In this document: one piece after another, positions 9,000-17,221 of the stretch
Position numbering within the stretch: position 1 is the stretch's first letter
Layout: every line of letters starts with the position of its first letter
Assembly (NCBI GenBank): GCA_902791985.1
Contig: CADAYD010000001.1
Coordinates: 80,825-144,824, forward strand
Direction: 5' to 3'
Length of the DNA stretch: 64,000 bases
Source: an uncultured bacterium
Lineage (GTDB): Bacteria > Cyanobacteriota > Vampirovibrionia > Gastranaerophilales > Gastranaerophilaceae
Notes under the pieces: model-generated
Database searches by the model: none
Told to the model about the DNA's origin: nothing
Seen by the model: only the letters and a program-made list of their open reading frames with translations
Position numbers and translations under genes: made by a program

Positions 9000-9060
9000 G
9001 GGGTAAATGTATATTTATAAGTCTTATCAAACTTGATGAGACTTTCTTTTTGTCTTTTTT
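9000..9060 (+). ncRNA. possible short RNA or attenuator ending in an intrinsic terminator
   Basis: Between the TTGACA promoter and lptB lies a hairpin GTCTTATC/GATGAGAC (9021-9042, loop AAACTT, one G-U pair) followed directly by a T-rich run to 9060. Nothing rightward lies upstream for it to terminate except the transcript of that promoter. The product would be about 60 nt, with no open reading frame. It may instead attenuate read-through into lptB-lptF. Confidence 0.45.
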
Positions 9061-9062
9061 AT

Positions 9063-9090
9063 TTGCATTATGTTATTTAGGATGTAAAAT
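9063..9090 (+). promoter_or_regulatory. lptB promoter (TTGCAT-16-TAAAAT)
   Basis: TTGCAT (9063-9068) and TAAAAT (9085-9090) are 16 bases apart. Predicted start is near 9097, followed by the SD GAGGGG at 9104-9109 and the lptB ATG at 9115. Confidence 0.5.
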
Positions 9091-9114
9091 ATAAAAATAA
9101 TATGAGGGGATAAT

Positions 9115-9840
9115 ATGAGAATAGAGGCTAAAAATCTTGTAAAAATATACGGTGATAGACGCGTCGTTAATGATGTGTCTTTTGAGGTAAATAAAGGTGA
9201 AGTCGTCGGACTTTTGGGTCCTAACGGTGCAGGAAAAACTACTACATTTTATATGATAGTAGGTCTTGTTAAGCCTAACAAAGGCAGTGTTTTTTTAGAA
9301 GGTGAAGAAATTACGACATATCCTATGCATATCAGATCTCGTTTAGGTATCGGCTATCTGCCACAAGAAGCATCAAGCTTTAGAAGTTTGTCGGTTGAAG
9401 ATAATTTGAAGCTTGTTCTTGAAATGAATGATAAATTAACTGTAGATGAAAAATCAAAAAAATTGGAAGAATTACTTTCAGAATTTGGAATGGCAAAATT
9501 AAGAAAAGAAGCCGCTATATCGCTCTCGGGTGGTGAAAGACGACGTGTCGAACTTGCAAGAGCATTAGCAGCAAGTCCTGATTTTATATTACTTGATGAA
9601 CCGTTTACAGGTATTGACCCGATTGCTATCGGTGAAATTAAAGAAAATATAAGAAAATTATCTGTTGATAAAGGTCTTGGGGTTTTGATTACAGACCACA
9701 ATCCAAAAGCGACTTTGTCAATTACTGATAGAGCTTATGTTATATTCGACGGAAAAATTAAAATTCAAGGAAAAAGTACTGATGTTGCAGTTGATCCTAT
9801 CGCTAAAAAACATTATCTTGGAGAGGATTTCAAGCTGTAA
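9115..9840 (+). CDS. lptB: LPS export ABC transporter ATP-binding protein LptB
   Basis: 241 aa, the standard LptB length. It has Walker A GPNGAGKTT (about residues 35-43), Q-loop LPQEASSF, the LptB-type signature LSGGERRRVELARAL, Walker B ILLDEPFTGIDP and the H-loop LITDHN. LptB powers LPS extraction from the inner membrane with LptF and LptG. It overlaps the next gene by one base (TAATG), so it is coupled to the permease. A second permease gene is not adjacent. Confidence 0.95.
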   Translation: MRIEAKNLVKIYGDRRVVNDVSFEVNKGEVVGLLGPNGAGKTTTFYMIVGLVKPNKGSVFLEGEEITTYPMHIRSRLGIGYLPQEASSFRSLSVEDNLKLVLEMNDKLTVDEKSKKLEELLSEFGMAKLRKEAAISLSGGERRRVELARALAASPDFILLDEPFTGIDPIAIGEIKENIRKLSVDKGLGVLITDHNPKATLSITDRAYVIFDGKIKIQGKSTDVAVDPIAKKHYLGEDFKL

Positions 9841-10958
9841 TGAATATAAAATTGCCTAAAATATCAATTTATGACAGATATATTTTTAAACAGGTTGCAG
9901 GTGCTACAATCGCTGCGGTGCTTTTGTTCACAATTGTATGGATAGCACCGGAAATTCTGTTAAATACAATAAGAGATACTCTTGACGGAAAATACAGTAT
10001 TAAAACTATGGTTTTACTCTTGTTTTATGAGTTGCCCAAAATTGTTGATAAGGCTATTCCAGTCGGATTATTGCTCGGTTCATTATTTACGTTTGATAAT
10101 TTAAGTAAAAATTCAGAGATAACAATTTTCAGAGCAATTGGTATATCATTCCGAAGAATGGTAGTTCCTGTTGTATTTTTCAGCCTATTTTTATCGTTAT
10201 TTTGCTTTGCTTTAAGGGGAGAGGGTACTCCTTTTGCCGAAAATAAATTAGGGGCTATAAGAGGCGAGGTATCGACAGCTCAGTATATTTACACACAAAA
10301 AGACAAACATGGACACCCTATGCTTGCAGTTGTTGTATCAAGGGCAATAGGACGAAAGATTGAGAACATAATTGTGCTTGATTTTTCTAGCAAAATTTAT
10401 CAGGATGTTCATCAACTTACAAACATTTATATAGCAAAAAAAGGTTATGCAGGGGATGATGCTTGGCATCTTGAGGATATTTCAACATATCAGATTTCAA
10501 ATGACGGAATTTATATTAATATAGATCATAAAGAAAAACTTGATATTCTTGACAAGGAATCCGCGCATAATGCATATATTCTTATGAATTATTCTACTAT
10601 TAAAGAACGAAGCATTGCGACTAAAGATTTAAAAAAATATATAAAATTATTAAAAATTGAAAAATTAGACGATGAATATAATTATAATTTGAACAAGTAT
10701 ATTCAGCGCAGTATGTCATCCATTGTATGTGTTTTGCTTGCTATATTTGGGTGTTTGTTAGGCATAAGTAAGCCGAGAGAACAAAGAGTTGTTGGTTTTA
10801 CAATAGGTATTGGCTGTATATTTTTGTATTATATAACTCTTCCATTTTTTGATTTATTGGCTGAAAAAAGTATTTTATCTCCTTACCTTACGGCAACTAT
10901 TCCTGTGTTTGCTTTTATTTTCGCTATATACTTTTTCTATAAATTAAAAGATTTATAA
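9840..10958 (+). CDS. lptF: LptF/LptG family LPS export permease
   Basis: 372 aa with the LptF/G architecture: one N-terminal membrane helix (about residues 12-34), a helix pair near 55-75 and 98-120, a periplasmic jellyroll of about 130 residues, and three C-terminal helices (285-370). The phrase FRAIGISFRRM corresponds to the coupling helix region next to LptB. One-base overlap with lptB supports an operon. Only one permease is seen here, so either its partner is elsewhere or it acts as a homodimer; LptF and LptG cannot be separated by eye. Confidence 0.88.
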   Translation: MNIKLPKISIYDRYIFKQVAGATIAAVLLFTIVWIAPEILLNTIRDTLDGKYSIKTMVLLLFYELPKIVDKAIPVGLLLGSLFTFDNLSKNSEITIFRAIGISFRRMVVPVVFFSLFLSLFCFALRGEGTPFAENKLGAIRGEVSTAQYIYTQKDKHGHPMLAVVVSRAIGRKIENIIVLDFSSKIYQDVHQLTNIYIAKKGYAGDDAWHLEDISTYQISNDGIYINIDHKEKLDILDKESAHNAYILMNYSTIKERSIATKDLKKYIKLLKIEKLDDEYNYNLNKYIQRSMSSIVCVLLAIFGCLLGISKPREQRVVGFTIGIGCIFLYYITLPFFDLLAEKSILSPYLTATIPVFAFIFAIYFFYKLKDL

Positions 10959-11001
10959 GAAAAATTTAAGGAATTTTGATAGAATAGAACAAAATTTATT
11001 A

Positions 11002-11030
11002 TTTACTTTTTCTTATACCTGATATATACT
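11002..11030 (+). promoter_or_regulatory. promoter for the structured leader and glycosyltransferase
   Basis: TTTACT (11002-11007) and TATACT (11025-11030) are 17 bases apart. Transcription would begin near 11037, leaving a leader of about 110 nt before the glycosyltransferase ATG. Confidence 0.5.
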
Positions 11031-11036
11031 AACTGA

Positions 11037-11150
11037 GACAGAAATACAAGAAGGGAATTTAAAGATGCTGAAAGCCTGTGCCTGCGCAGAGGAAGTTATC
11101 TTGTTATGTAATTTACGCTTATCGGCTAACAACTTTATGAGGGCTTGCTA
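11037..11150 (+). ncRNA. structured 5' leader that may hide the ribosome binding site
   Basis: The leader can fold into three parts. AAGCCT (11072-11077) pairs with AGGGCTT (11140-11146). A small hairpin forms with stem CTGTG/CGCAG (11076-11089). A third hairpin pairs TTGTTA (11101-11106) with TAACAA (11127-11132). The 3' arm of the long-range stem contains the SD GAGGG of the glycosyltransferase, so the closed form would block translation. The layout resembles a riboswitch or RNA thermometer; it does not match any known class I can recall. Confidence 0.42.
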
Positions 11151-12047
11151 ATGGATAGTAATATTGAAACCCATAAATGCAAATTATCTGTAATAATTCC
11201 TATTTATAATAATGAACAATATTTGAAAGAATGCCTTGATAGCATTTGTAATCAGACTCTTTCTGATATAGAGATTATTTGCGTTAATGACGGAAGTGAA
11301 GATAATTCTTTACAAATAATTGAAGAATATAAGCAAAAAGATAATAGAATTATTCTTATCAATCAGGATAATATGGGACAATCTTCAGCAAGGAATAATG
11401 GTTTAAAAATCGCTACAGGCGAATATATTGGTTTTGTTGATTCCGATGATTATATAGATCAAGATTTTTACGAAAAGTTATATAATTCTGCAAAGCAGAA
11501 TAATTTAGATATGGCGGTTGCAGGAATTGTAAGATTCAAAGGAATACGTAGGAGATATATGCTAAATTTCAGTGATGAAATTATAGAGAAAAATCTCAAT
11601 AAAAAGATGGAGTTGTGTAAAATCCCTCGTCAGTGCTATGTTGTTAATAAAATTTATAAAAGAGATGTTTTATTAGCGCATAATTTATTTTTTAAAGAGG
11701 GCGTTTATTATGAAGATGTTGGTTTTACAATTAGGGCAATATATTTTTTAAACGGCCTTATCACTGTACCTGGAACATATTATAATTACAGAAAAAATTA
11801 TAATTCAACAGTAAAAACGATATCGGATAAAAAGAACCAGGACATGATCAACGCTCGAAAAGATATGCTTGCATTTGCTCGGGAACATAATATAGAATTT
11901 AAGTATCGACCTGATGCTTATATAACAAAAATGACCAAGTATAATTTTTTAGGGCTTACGATTATGAAAGTTGTAGAATATGAGACTATGAAAAAATATT
12001 ATTTATTTAGTCGTTGGCTTATATTTAATATTCGTTCATATGTTTAG
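11151..12047 (+). CDS. family 2 glycosyltransferase
   Basis: 298 aa. LSVIIPIYNNEQYLKECLDSI, then IICVNDGSEDNS, SARNNGL and GFVDSDDYID (the DXD metal/nucleotide-sugar site) are the GT-A family 2 core in residues 8-105. The C-terminal third is typical of enzymes that decorate LPS, capsule or other surface glycans. ATG 11151 is preferred over TTG 11145 because GAGGG sits seven bases before it. It is followed by a convergent PIG-L deacetylase gene, which supports a surface-glycan locus. Confidence 0.9.
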   Translation: MDSNIETHKCKLSVIIPIYNNEQYLKECLDSICNQTLSDIEIICVNDGSEDNSLQIIEEYKQKDNRIILINQDNMGQSSARNNGLKIATGEYIGFVDSDDYIDQDFYEKLYNSAKQNNLDMAVAGIVRFKGIRRRYMLNFSDEIIEKNLNKKMELCKIPRQCYVVNKIYKRDVLLAHNLFFKEGVYYEDVGFTIRAIYFLNGLITVPGTYYNYRKNYNSTVKTISDKKNQDMINARKDMLAFAREHNIEFKYRPDAYITKMTKYNFLGLTIMKVVEYETMKKYYLFSRWLIFNIRSYV

Positions 12048-12049
12048 TT

Positions 12050-12835
12050 TTATTTAATAATAGGATAAACATTTTCCACGAGTTGCATAAATTCTTGTTG
12101 AGTTAATATTAAGTATGCTTCGGCATAATCGAAATTTTTCGAAAGCCCTCTAAAAGCACTCAAGCCAGTTGATGCCGGTATATATGGACGGTGTGTTGTT
12201 TGAGATTTGTATGATATTAACATTTCTTCTTTAATTTTGATGTATTCTGTAATATCAACACATGCATTAACCATTCCAAGAGTAGACCATACTTCATAAA
12301 AACAGATTTTAAAATCTTTATGAATGTCGTTCTCTGTTAAATATTTATATAATAGAAAACTTACAGCCTTATGGTCTTTATGCTGATCTATTATATTTGG
12401 TATAAAAATATAATCATAATTCTGAAAATTTATTTTTGAAAATTCTTTATATCCCTGTGCAAGAGAGCGATCTTTGATATTTAAAATTTTGTATTGTTTT
12501 ATTCCTGCAATATTCATTGCTTTTTCAAATTCTTTTGCACGAATACTTATTGCTTCATTTTCTGATGCTTTGACCCCTGAAATTCTTTGAGCATCTTTAA
12601 GTCCTTTTGAACCATCAGTTAAGCAAATGCAATCGAAATTATTATGGTATTTTGCAAGAGTTCCTCCCATGCCGATAGTTTCATCATCTTGGTGTGGTGC
12701 TAAACACAAACATTTATATTCTGGGGTAATATCAAAATTTTCGGCTCCATAATTTACTGACATATAAAATTTTAATATTGCCTGCCTTGAGTTGAGGTAC
12801 ATTTTTTTGAATAAATTTCTTTTATGCTTGCCCAT
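12050..12835 (-). CDS. PIG-L/LmbE family deacetylase
   Basis: 261 aa. CLCLAPHQDDETIGMGGTLAKY is the zinc-binding motif of the LmbE/PIG-L fold (here PHQDDE instead of the usual PHPDDE), and IPNIIDQHKDHKAV is the distal HxxH zinc/catalytic motif. These enzymes remove N-acetyl groups from amino sugars. It lies tail to tail with the glycosyltransferase gene, which suggests action on the same glycan. The N-terminal 40 residues are basic and have no signal peptide. Confidence 0.88.
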   Translation of the reverse strand: MGKHKRNLFKKMYLNSRQAILKFYMSVNYGAENFDITPEYKCLCLAPHQDDETIGMGGTLAKYHNNFDCICLTDGSKGLKDAQRISGVKASENEAISIRAKEFEKAMNIAGIKQYKILNIKDRSLAQGYKEFSKINFQNYDYIFIPNIIDQHKDHKAVSFLLYKYLTENDIHKDFKICFYEVWSTLGMVNACVDITEYIKIKEEMLISYKSQTTHRPYIPASTGLSAFRGLSKNFDYAEAYLILTQQEFMQLVENVYPIIK

Positions 12836-12940
12836 ATGATTATCATATCACGAAAAAAAATATAATTTTGATATGTATTGAAAAAAGATTTGATATTTGA
12901 GTTTATAAATTGTAATATTATGTTGTTTGAGGTGAAAAAT

Positions 12941-13768
12941 ATGCTAAAGAATATGAATATAATAAAAAAATGTTTCAAATACCTGTTAATATTGATTATT
13001 TTTCTTTTTTGTATGCCTTCATATGCAAACGGGATATCTTTGTCTTATGACAATGGCATATATCACATTGTTTTAAAGGGTGAAAGAATAAAGAAAAAAA
13101 TCAAATTTGTAGCAAGTGAGGAGTTGATAACCAACAGAGAGGCTCATCAAAAATCCCGCGCAACTTTGACTGTCAATGCCGGATTTTTTGATCCCAAAAA
13201 TTCTGAAACGATTTCTTATATTGTTACAGACAGAGTTACTTCTGCTGATCCGATGTTTAATAAAAACCTTCAGGCAAATCCGTTTTTTAGAAAAAATATG
13301 ACAAAAGTGTTAAATAGAACTGAATTCAGGGTTTTACAATGCGGGAATAAGTACAAATATGAAATAGCCCCGCATAATACCGGTGTTGAGTTTGGTTGTT
13401 CACTAATAACATCAGCACAGGGCGGTCCGCTGGTCTATCCTGAGCTCAGGCTTGAAGAAGAAGGCTTTATTGTTAAAGATGACAAAGGGAATGTAACAAG
13501 AGAATCTGCTTCTGTTTTGCACAAGGTTGCCCGTACAATAATAGGGTTGAAGGGTACTGACGAGTGTCATATTTTGATTATCACCGATGAAAATCCTATG
13601 GATATGTATCAGGTTCGGGATTTGTGCAGAGATTTGAAGCTCGATAGAGCTATGGGATTTGATGGCGGAAGTTCTACGTCTGTTAATTATAAAAAAAATA
13701 TCGAAGTGATTTCGCTAAAAGGTGACGGCGCCGGCAGAATGTTAAAATCATTCATGCTTGTGTATTAG
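12941..13768 (+). CDS. exported phosphodiester glycosidase (NAGPA/DUF2233 domain)
   Basis: 275 aa from ATG 12941, chosen for its SD GAGGTG (12929-12934) and because it opens directly into a signal peptide (ending about CMPSYANG). The longer in-frame start at 12878 has no SD. TLTVNAGFFDP, LITSAQGGPLV, the 'ARTIIGLKGTDECHILIIT' strand and MGFDGGSSTSVNY are the conserved blocks of the NAGPA family. Family members cleave GlcNAc phosphodiesters or act on cell-wall glycans. Periplasmic or surface-exposed. Confidence 0.85.
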   Translation: MLKNMNIIKKCFKYLLILIIFLFCMPSYANGISLSYDNGIYHIVLKGERIKKKIKFVASEELITNREAHQKSRATLTVNAGFFDPKNSETISYIVTDRVTSADPMFNKNLQANPFFRKNMTKVLNRTEFRVLQCGNKYKYEIAPHNTGVEFGCSLITSAQGGPLVYPELRLEEEGFIVKDDKGNVTRESASVLHKVARTIIGLKGTDECHILIITDENPMDMYQVRDLCRDLKLDRAMGFDGGSSTSVNYKKNIEVISLKGDGAGRMLKSFMLVY

Positions 13769-13801
13769 TTTGTAAACTTTTGTAAAAATTGCTCAATTTT
13801 C

Positions 13802-13841
13802 TGCAATTTTTGGCCGGAAAAATACTTTGTTTATACATAGG
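13802..13841 (+). promoter_or_regulatory. 40-bp shared upstream element, copy C
   Basis: The element has GCAATTTTT at its left end and TATACATAGG at its right end, with AAAAATACTT between. The same order and exact length occur before the genes at 49992 and 54320. It ends 14 bases before the ATG of the 13856 gene, with an AAGGG SD in between. TATACA could be a -10; no normal -35 lies at the right distance. Confidence 0.5.
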
Positions 13842-13855
13842 AACAAGGGATTACT

Positions 13856-14254
13856 ATGGGCGTTTCAAAAGTTAATTTAAATACAAATAATTCTGTATCC
13901 GGAGTTTTAAATACTTCGAAGCGTTGTTTTGCCGGTATAAACAGCATAATCGAAGAAGGACTAAAGGCTAAAAAGAAAAAAGTTATTTCAAATCCTTTGA
14001 AAAAATCAAATGAAGAACGTATAAATTTTCTTCAAAATGCATATAGGCAAGCCGTTGCTCTTAACATAAAGGCTCGCAATGCATACAGAAATCTTAAAAG
14101 CAGATTGTCAGGTATGATAAAAATTACCTCAAATCAGCAGGCCGATTTAAATTCTAAAAGGATTACTTACGGTGAAACTAATCTTAATGAAGATTTGTTG
14201 TTAGGTTCGCTTAGAGATGCTCAACACAGTCAAGCAATATTTTATAATACTTAA
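13856..14254 (+). CDS. hypothetical protein under the shared upstream element
   Basis: 132 aa, not recognised. Lys/Asn-rich, with no signal peptide or membrane segment. The middle (about residues 45-95) is predicted helical (NEERINFLQNAYRQAVALNIKARNAYRNLKSRL). Its upstream region shares a 40-bp element with an L,D-transpeptidase gene and a HExxH protein gene some 36-40 kb away, which is the best clue to its biology. Function unknown. Confidence 0.6.
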   Translation: MGVSKVNLNTNNSVSGVLNTSKRCFAGINSIIEEGLKAKKKKVISNPLKKSNEERINFLQNAYRQAVALNIKARNAYRNLKSRLSGMIKITSNQQADLNSKRITYGETNLNEDLLLGSLRDAQHSQAIFYNT

Positions 14255-14321
14255 TTAATATTTTGTAAAATATCCCTATATTATTTTATTAATAGTATAA
14301 TTGATTAGAAGGGAATATTTT

Positions 14322-15116
14322 ATGCAAAATGTTATTGAAAAACGAGGGATAAAAAATATAGATTTTAACTGTGATTTGGCGCAGAGTTTTGGAATTTATA
14401 AAAACAGTTCCGAGTATAATCTTTTAGATTATGCCAGTTCGGTTAATATTGCGTGCGGCTTTCATGCAGGTGATCCGTCAGCAATTAAAGATGCACTGCT
14501 TGCGGCTAAGGAAAAAAATGTAGTTGTAGGTGCTCATATCGGCTATGATGATATTCAAGGCTTTGGCTACCGCCCGATGGATTTGGAAGAAGATGAACTT
14601 GAAGCACTTGTAATGTATCAGGTAGGGGCGTTGATGACGTTTGCCAAAGCTTATCACATGGAAATAGAGCACGTAAGACCTCATGGCGCGATGTATCGCA
14701 GGGCGATGGAAGATATTGAGGTCTCAAGAACAATTGCGCGTGCTATAAAAAAATGTTCTAAATGGCTTGTATATTATGGCGCAGCAGGTCAAAATCTTGC
14801 CAAAATTTCTGAAGAAGAAAATATCCAAGTTGCACATGAAGTGCATCTTGAAAAAATATACGATGAGCAAGGCAATATAATTTTTAGTGCAAAAGATTTA
14901 GAAAATACTGAAATTTCTGTTTCAAGATTAAAGGATTTATTGCACAATTCAAGAGTTACAAACAATGTCGGAGGAAAAACTCAAATTGAGGCTGACACAA
15001 TCCATTTTTCAAACAAATTAGCAAATGCAAGGGAGTTGATTATAGCAGCAAATGAAGTTGTATCTCCGTTGCCGTATAATTACAAAAACGCAATGAAATC
15101 CGGTTGGGTTGAATAA
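14322..15116 (+). CDS. pxpA: 5-oxoprolinase subunit A (LamB/YcsF family)
   Basis: 264 aa. DFNCDLAQSFG, SVNIACGFHAGDP, VGAHIGYDDIQGFGYR and EHVRPHGAMYR are the conserved metal and active-site blocks of PxpA. PxpABC opens 5-oxoproline to glutamate with ATP. Usual partners pxpB and pxpC are not adjacent. Start ATG 14322 is chosen for the strong SD AGAAGGGA at 14307-14314 over the in-frame TTG at 14301. It is followed after 14 bases by yvcK. Confidence 0.88.
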   Translation: MQNVIEKRGIKNIDFNCDLAQSFGIYKNSSEYNLLDYASSVNIACGFHAGDPSAIKDALLAAKEKNVVVGAHIGYDDIQGFGYRPMDLEEDELEALVMYQVGALMTFAKAYHMEIEHVRPHGAMYRRAMEDIEVSRTIARAIKKCSKWLVYYGAAGQNLAKISEEENIQVAHEVHLEKIYDEQGNIIFSAKDLENTEISVSRLKDLLHNSRVTNNVGGKTQIEADTIHFSNKLANARELIIAANEVVSPLPYNYKNAMKSGWVE

Positions 15117-15130
15117 GTTACGGGGATATT

Positions 15131-16429
15131 ATGAAAAAGATTAAAATGCCAAAACAAATAGGATGGTTGTTACCAGGATTACAGGTAAAACGCTGGTTTG
15201 CTCTGATTTTTATTGGTGCAATTTTTATGACGTTCGGTATTCTTATATTGTTCGATATTAAACCTGTATTTTATACAATGCAATTTATAAGTAAGGTTGC
15301 TAATACAATTTCAACCGAGTGGTTGGCTTTTGGAATAGTTATGATTGGTGCGGCATTCTTCTTTAAAGGCTGGAGAATGACCAATTTATCAATACTGGAT
15401 TTGCCGGATGATAAAAATAGCGACGTCTTACTGGAAAATTTATACAGAAAAAGAAAATTAAACCGAGGCCCTAGAATTGTTGCAGTCGGTGGCGGCACAG
15501 GCTTATCGATGCTGTTAAGCGGGATAAAAAATATTACAAATAATATAACCGCAATAGTGAGTGTCGGTGATGATGGCGGAAGCTCAGGGCGTTTAAGAGA
15601 GTCTTTAGGGATTTTGCCTCCCGGAGATATTCGCCACTGCATGACCGCACTTGCGGATGATGAGGATTTGGTTACAAAACTTTTTAAATTCCGTTTTGAT
15701 AATGGTGAAGGATTAGAAGGTCATAGCTTTGGGAATTTGTTTTTAACTGCTATGTGTGAAATTACAGGTGATATGGCTTCAGCTGTCAAGGCGAGTGCAA
15801 ATGTCATATCTATGCGTGGCAGAGTTTTACCTGCGACGCTTGATGATATGAAACTGGCGGCCGAAATGGAAGATGGCAGGATTATTCATGGAGAGTCTAT
15901 GATTCCGGAAGCAAGAGGTCATATTAAAAGATTATTCAGTGTACCGGAAGATTGTAAAGCCATGCCGGAAGTTCTTGAGGCTATACGTGATGCGGAATTA
16001 ATAATATTAGGTCCCGGAAGCCTTTATACGAGTGTTATTCCAAACTTGTTAATAAAAGAAATTTCTCAAGCTATTTCTGATTCTAAGGCTAAGAAGATTT
16101 ATGTTTGCAACATTATGACTCAACCCGGAGAAACAGATGGTTACAGTGTTAGTGACCATATTAATGCTTTAATTAAACATGCAGGAGTTGAACATTTGAT
16201 TGATGCAGTTTTGGTAAATGATAATTTGCCGGATTTGCCGTATGAGAAATATCGAGAAAAAGGACAATTCCCTGTTAAACTTGATGTTGCGGAAATCAAA
16301 AGGTCAGGAGTTAATATCTTCGCAAAAAATCTTGTTGAACCGACTAAGGATGGATTAATCAGACATAGTGCAAGAAAAGTTGCAAGAGCGGTATATTATT
16401 GGTTCAGAAAAGAGCAAAAAGATGGGTAA
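15131..16429 (+). CDS. yvcK: YvcK family protein (CofD-like fold) with membrane anchor
   Basis: 432 aa. Two N-terminal membrane helices (about residues 22-42 and 62-78) precede a YvcK domain that begins RIVAVGGGTGLSMLLSG. It continues with VSVGDDGGSSGRLRESLG, LPPGDIRHCMTAL, EGHSFGNLFLTAM and LGPGSLYTSVIPNL. YvcK proteins bind UDP-sugars and affect cell-wall and gluconeogenic growth. The membrane-anchored form is the one seen in Cyanobacteria and relatives. Its stop overlaps the panB start by 8 bases (ATGGGTAA). Confidence 0.9.
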   Translation: MKKIKMPKQIGWLLPGLQVKRWFALIFIGAIFMTFGILILFDIKPVFYTMQFISKVANTISTEWLAFGIVMIGAAFFFKGWRMTNLSILDLPDDKNSDVLLENLYRKRKLNRGPRIVAVGGGTGLSMLLSGIKNITNNITAIVSVGDDGGSSGRLRESLGILPPGDIRHCMTALADDEDLVTKLFKFRFDNGEGLEGHSFGNLFLTAMCEITGDMASAVKASANVISMRGRVLPATLDDMKLAAEMEDGRIIHGESMIPEARGHIKRLFSVPEDCKAMPEVLEAIRDAELIILGPGSLYTSVIPNLLIKEISQAISDSKAKKIYVCNIMTQPGETDGYSVSDHINALIKHAGVEHLIDAVLVNDNLPDLPYEKYREKGQFPVKLDVAEIKRSGVNIFAKNLVEPTKDGLIRHSARKVARAVYYWFRKEQKDG

Positions 16430-17219
16430 GGTTACTGTTAGAACTCTAAAAAAAATAAAAGACTCCGGTGAAAAGTTTTCAATGCTTACGGCTTATGATT
16501 ATTCAACAGCAAAATATCTTGATGAATCAGGTATTGATGTGATTTTAATTGGTGATAGCCTTGCAATGACTGCTTTGGGGTATGAAAATACAAATTGTAT
16601 AGGTGTTGAAGAAATGACCATTTTTACTCGAGCTGTTGCCAAAGGTGTTAAGCGGGCTATGGTAGTTACTGATATGCCGTTTATGAGTTATACAATTGAT
16701 ATTCCTTCCGCATTGAATAATATTGGGAATATGGTTAAAAACGGTGCTAATGCAGTAAAACTCGAAGGGTGCAATGATTATATTGAAAAGCTCATAGAAT
16801 GTACTGTTAATATGGGTGTTCCCGTTATGGGGCATATTGGGTTTACTCCGCAAAGCCAGAATGTAATAGGCGGATATATCATTCAGGGAAAAACTGAGGA
16901 TGCGGCGGCTGAGCTTTTAAAACAGGCAAAAAAACTTGAAAAAGCCGGTGTATTTTCAATTGTTTTGGAAATGGTGCCTGAGGTTGTTGCAAAAAATATT
17001 ACTCAAAATGTTTCAGTTCCTACGATTTCTTGCGGTGCAGGAAGATACTGTGACGGTTTTGTTATGGTTTGTGATGATTTGTTCGGTAAATTTGATAATT
17101 TTACTCCGAAATTTGCACGCAAATATGGTGATATGAAGTTGCTTATAACGGATTGCGCGAAGAAATATATTGAAAGTATTAAAGATGGAACTTATCCTAA
17201 TGAAAATGAAGTCTATTAG
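16422..17219 (+). CDS. panB: 3-methyl-2-oxobutanoate hydroxymethyltransferase PanB
   Basis: 265 aa from ATG 16422; the longer in-frame reading from 16368 overlaps the yvcK coding end and is not supported. LTAYDYSTAKYLDESGID, ILIGDSLAMTALGYENT, VVTDMPFMSY, VKLEGC, MGHIGFTPQS and LEMVPEVVA are the PanB barrel motifs with the Mg-binding Asp residues. It makes ketopantoate for pantothenate and CoA. The partner panC is also in this window, about 10 kb away. Coupled to yvcK by an 8-base overlap. Confidence 0.94.
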   Translation: MGKVTVRTLKKIKDSGEKFSMLTAYDYSTAKYLDESGIDVILIGDSLAMTALGYENTNCIGVEEMTIFTRAVAKGVKRAMVVTDMPFMSYTIDIPSALNNIGNMVKNGANAVKLEGCNDYIEKLIECTVNMGVPVMGHIGFTPQSQNVIGGYIIQGKTEDAAAELLKQAKKLEKAGVFSIVLEMVPEVVAKNITQNVSVPTISCGAGRYCDGFVMVCDDLFGKFDNFTPKFARKYGDMKLLITDCAKKYIESIKDGTYPNENEVY

Positions 17220-17221
17220 GT

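Noticed and set aside
11145..11150. TTG start for the glycosyltransferase
   Set aside because: The SD GAGGG is at the right distance from ATG 11151 and too close to TTG 11145.
16368..16421. Longer N-terminus for PanB
   Set aside because: It would overlap coding sequence of yvcK; ATG 16422 matches the family's normal start.
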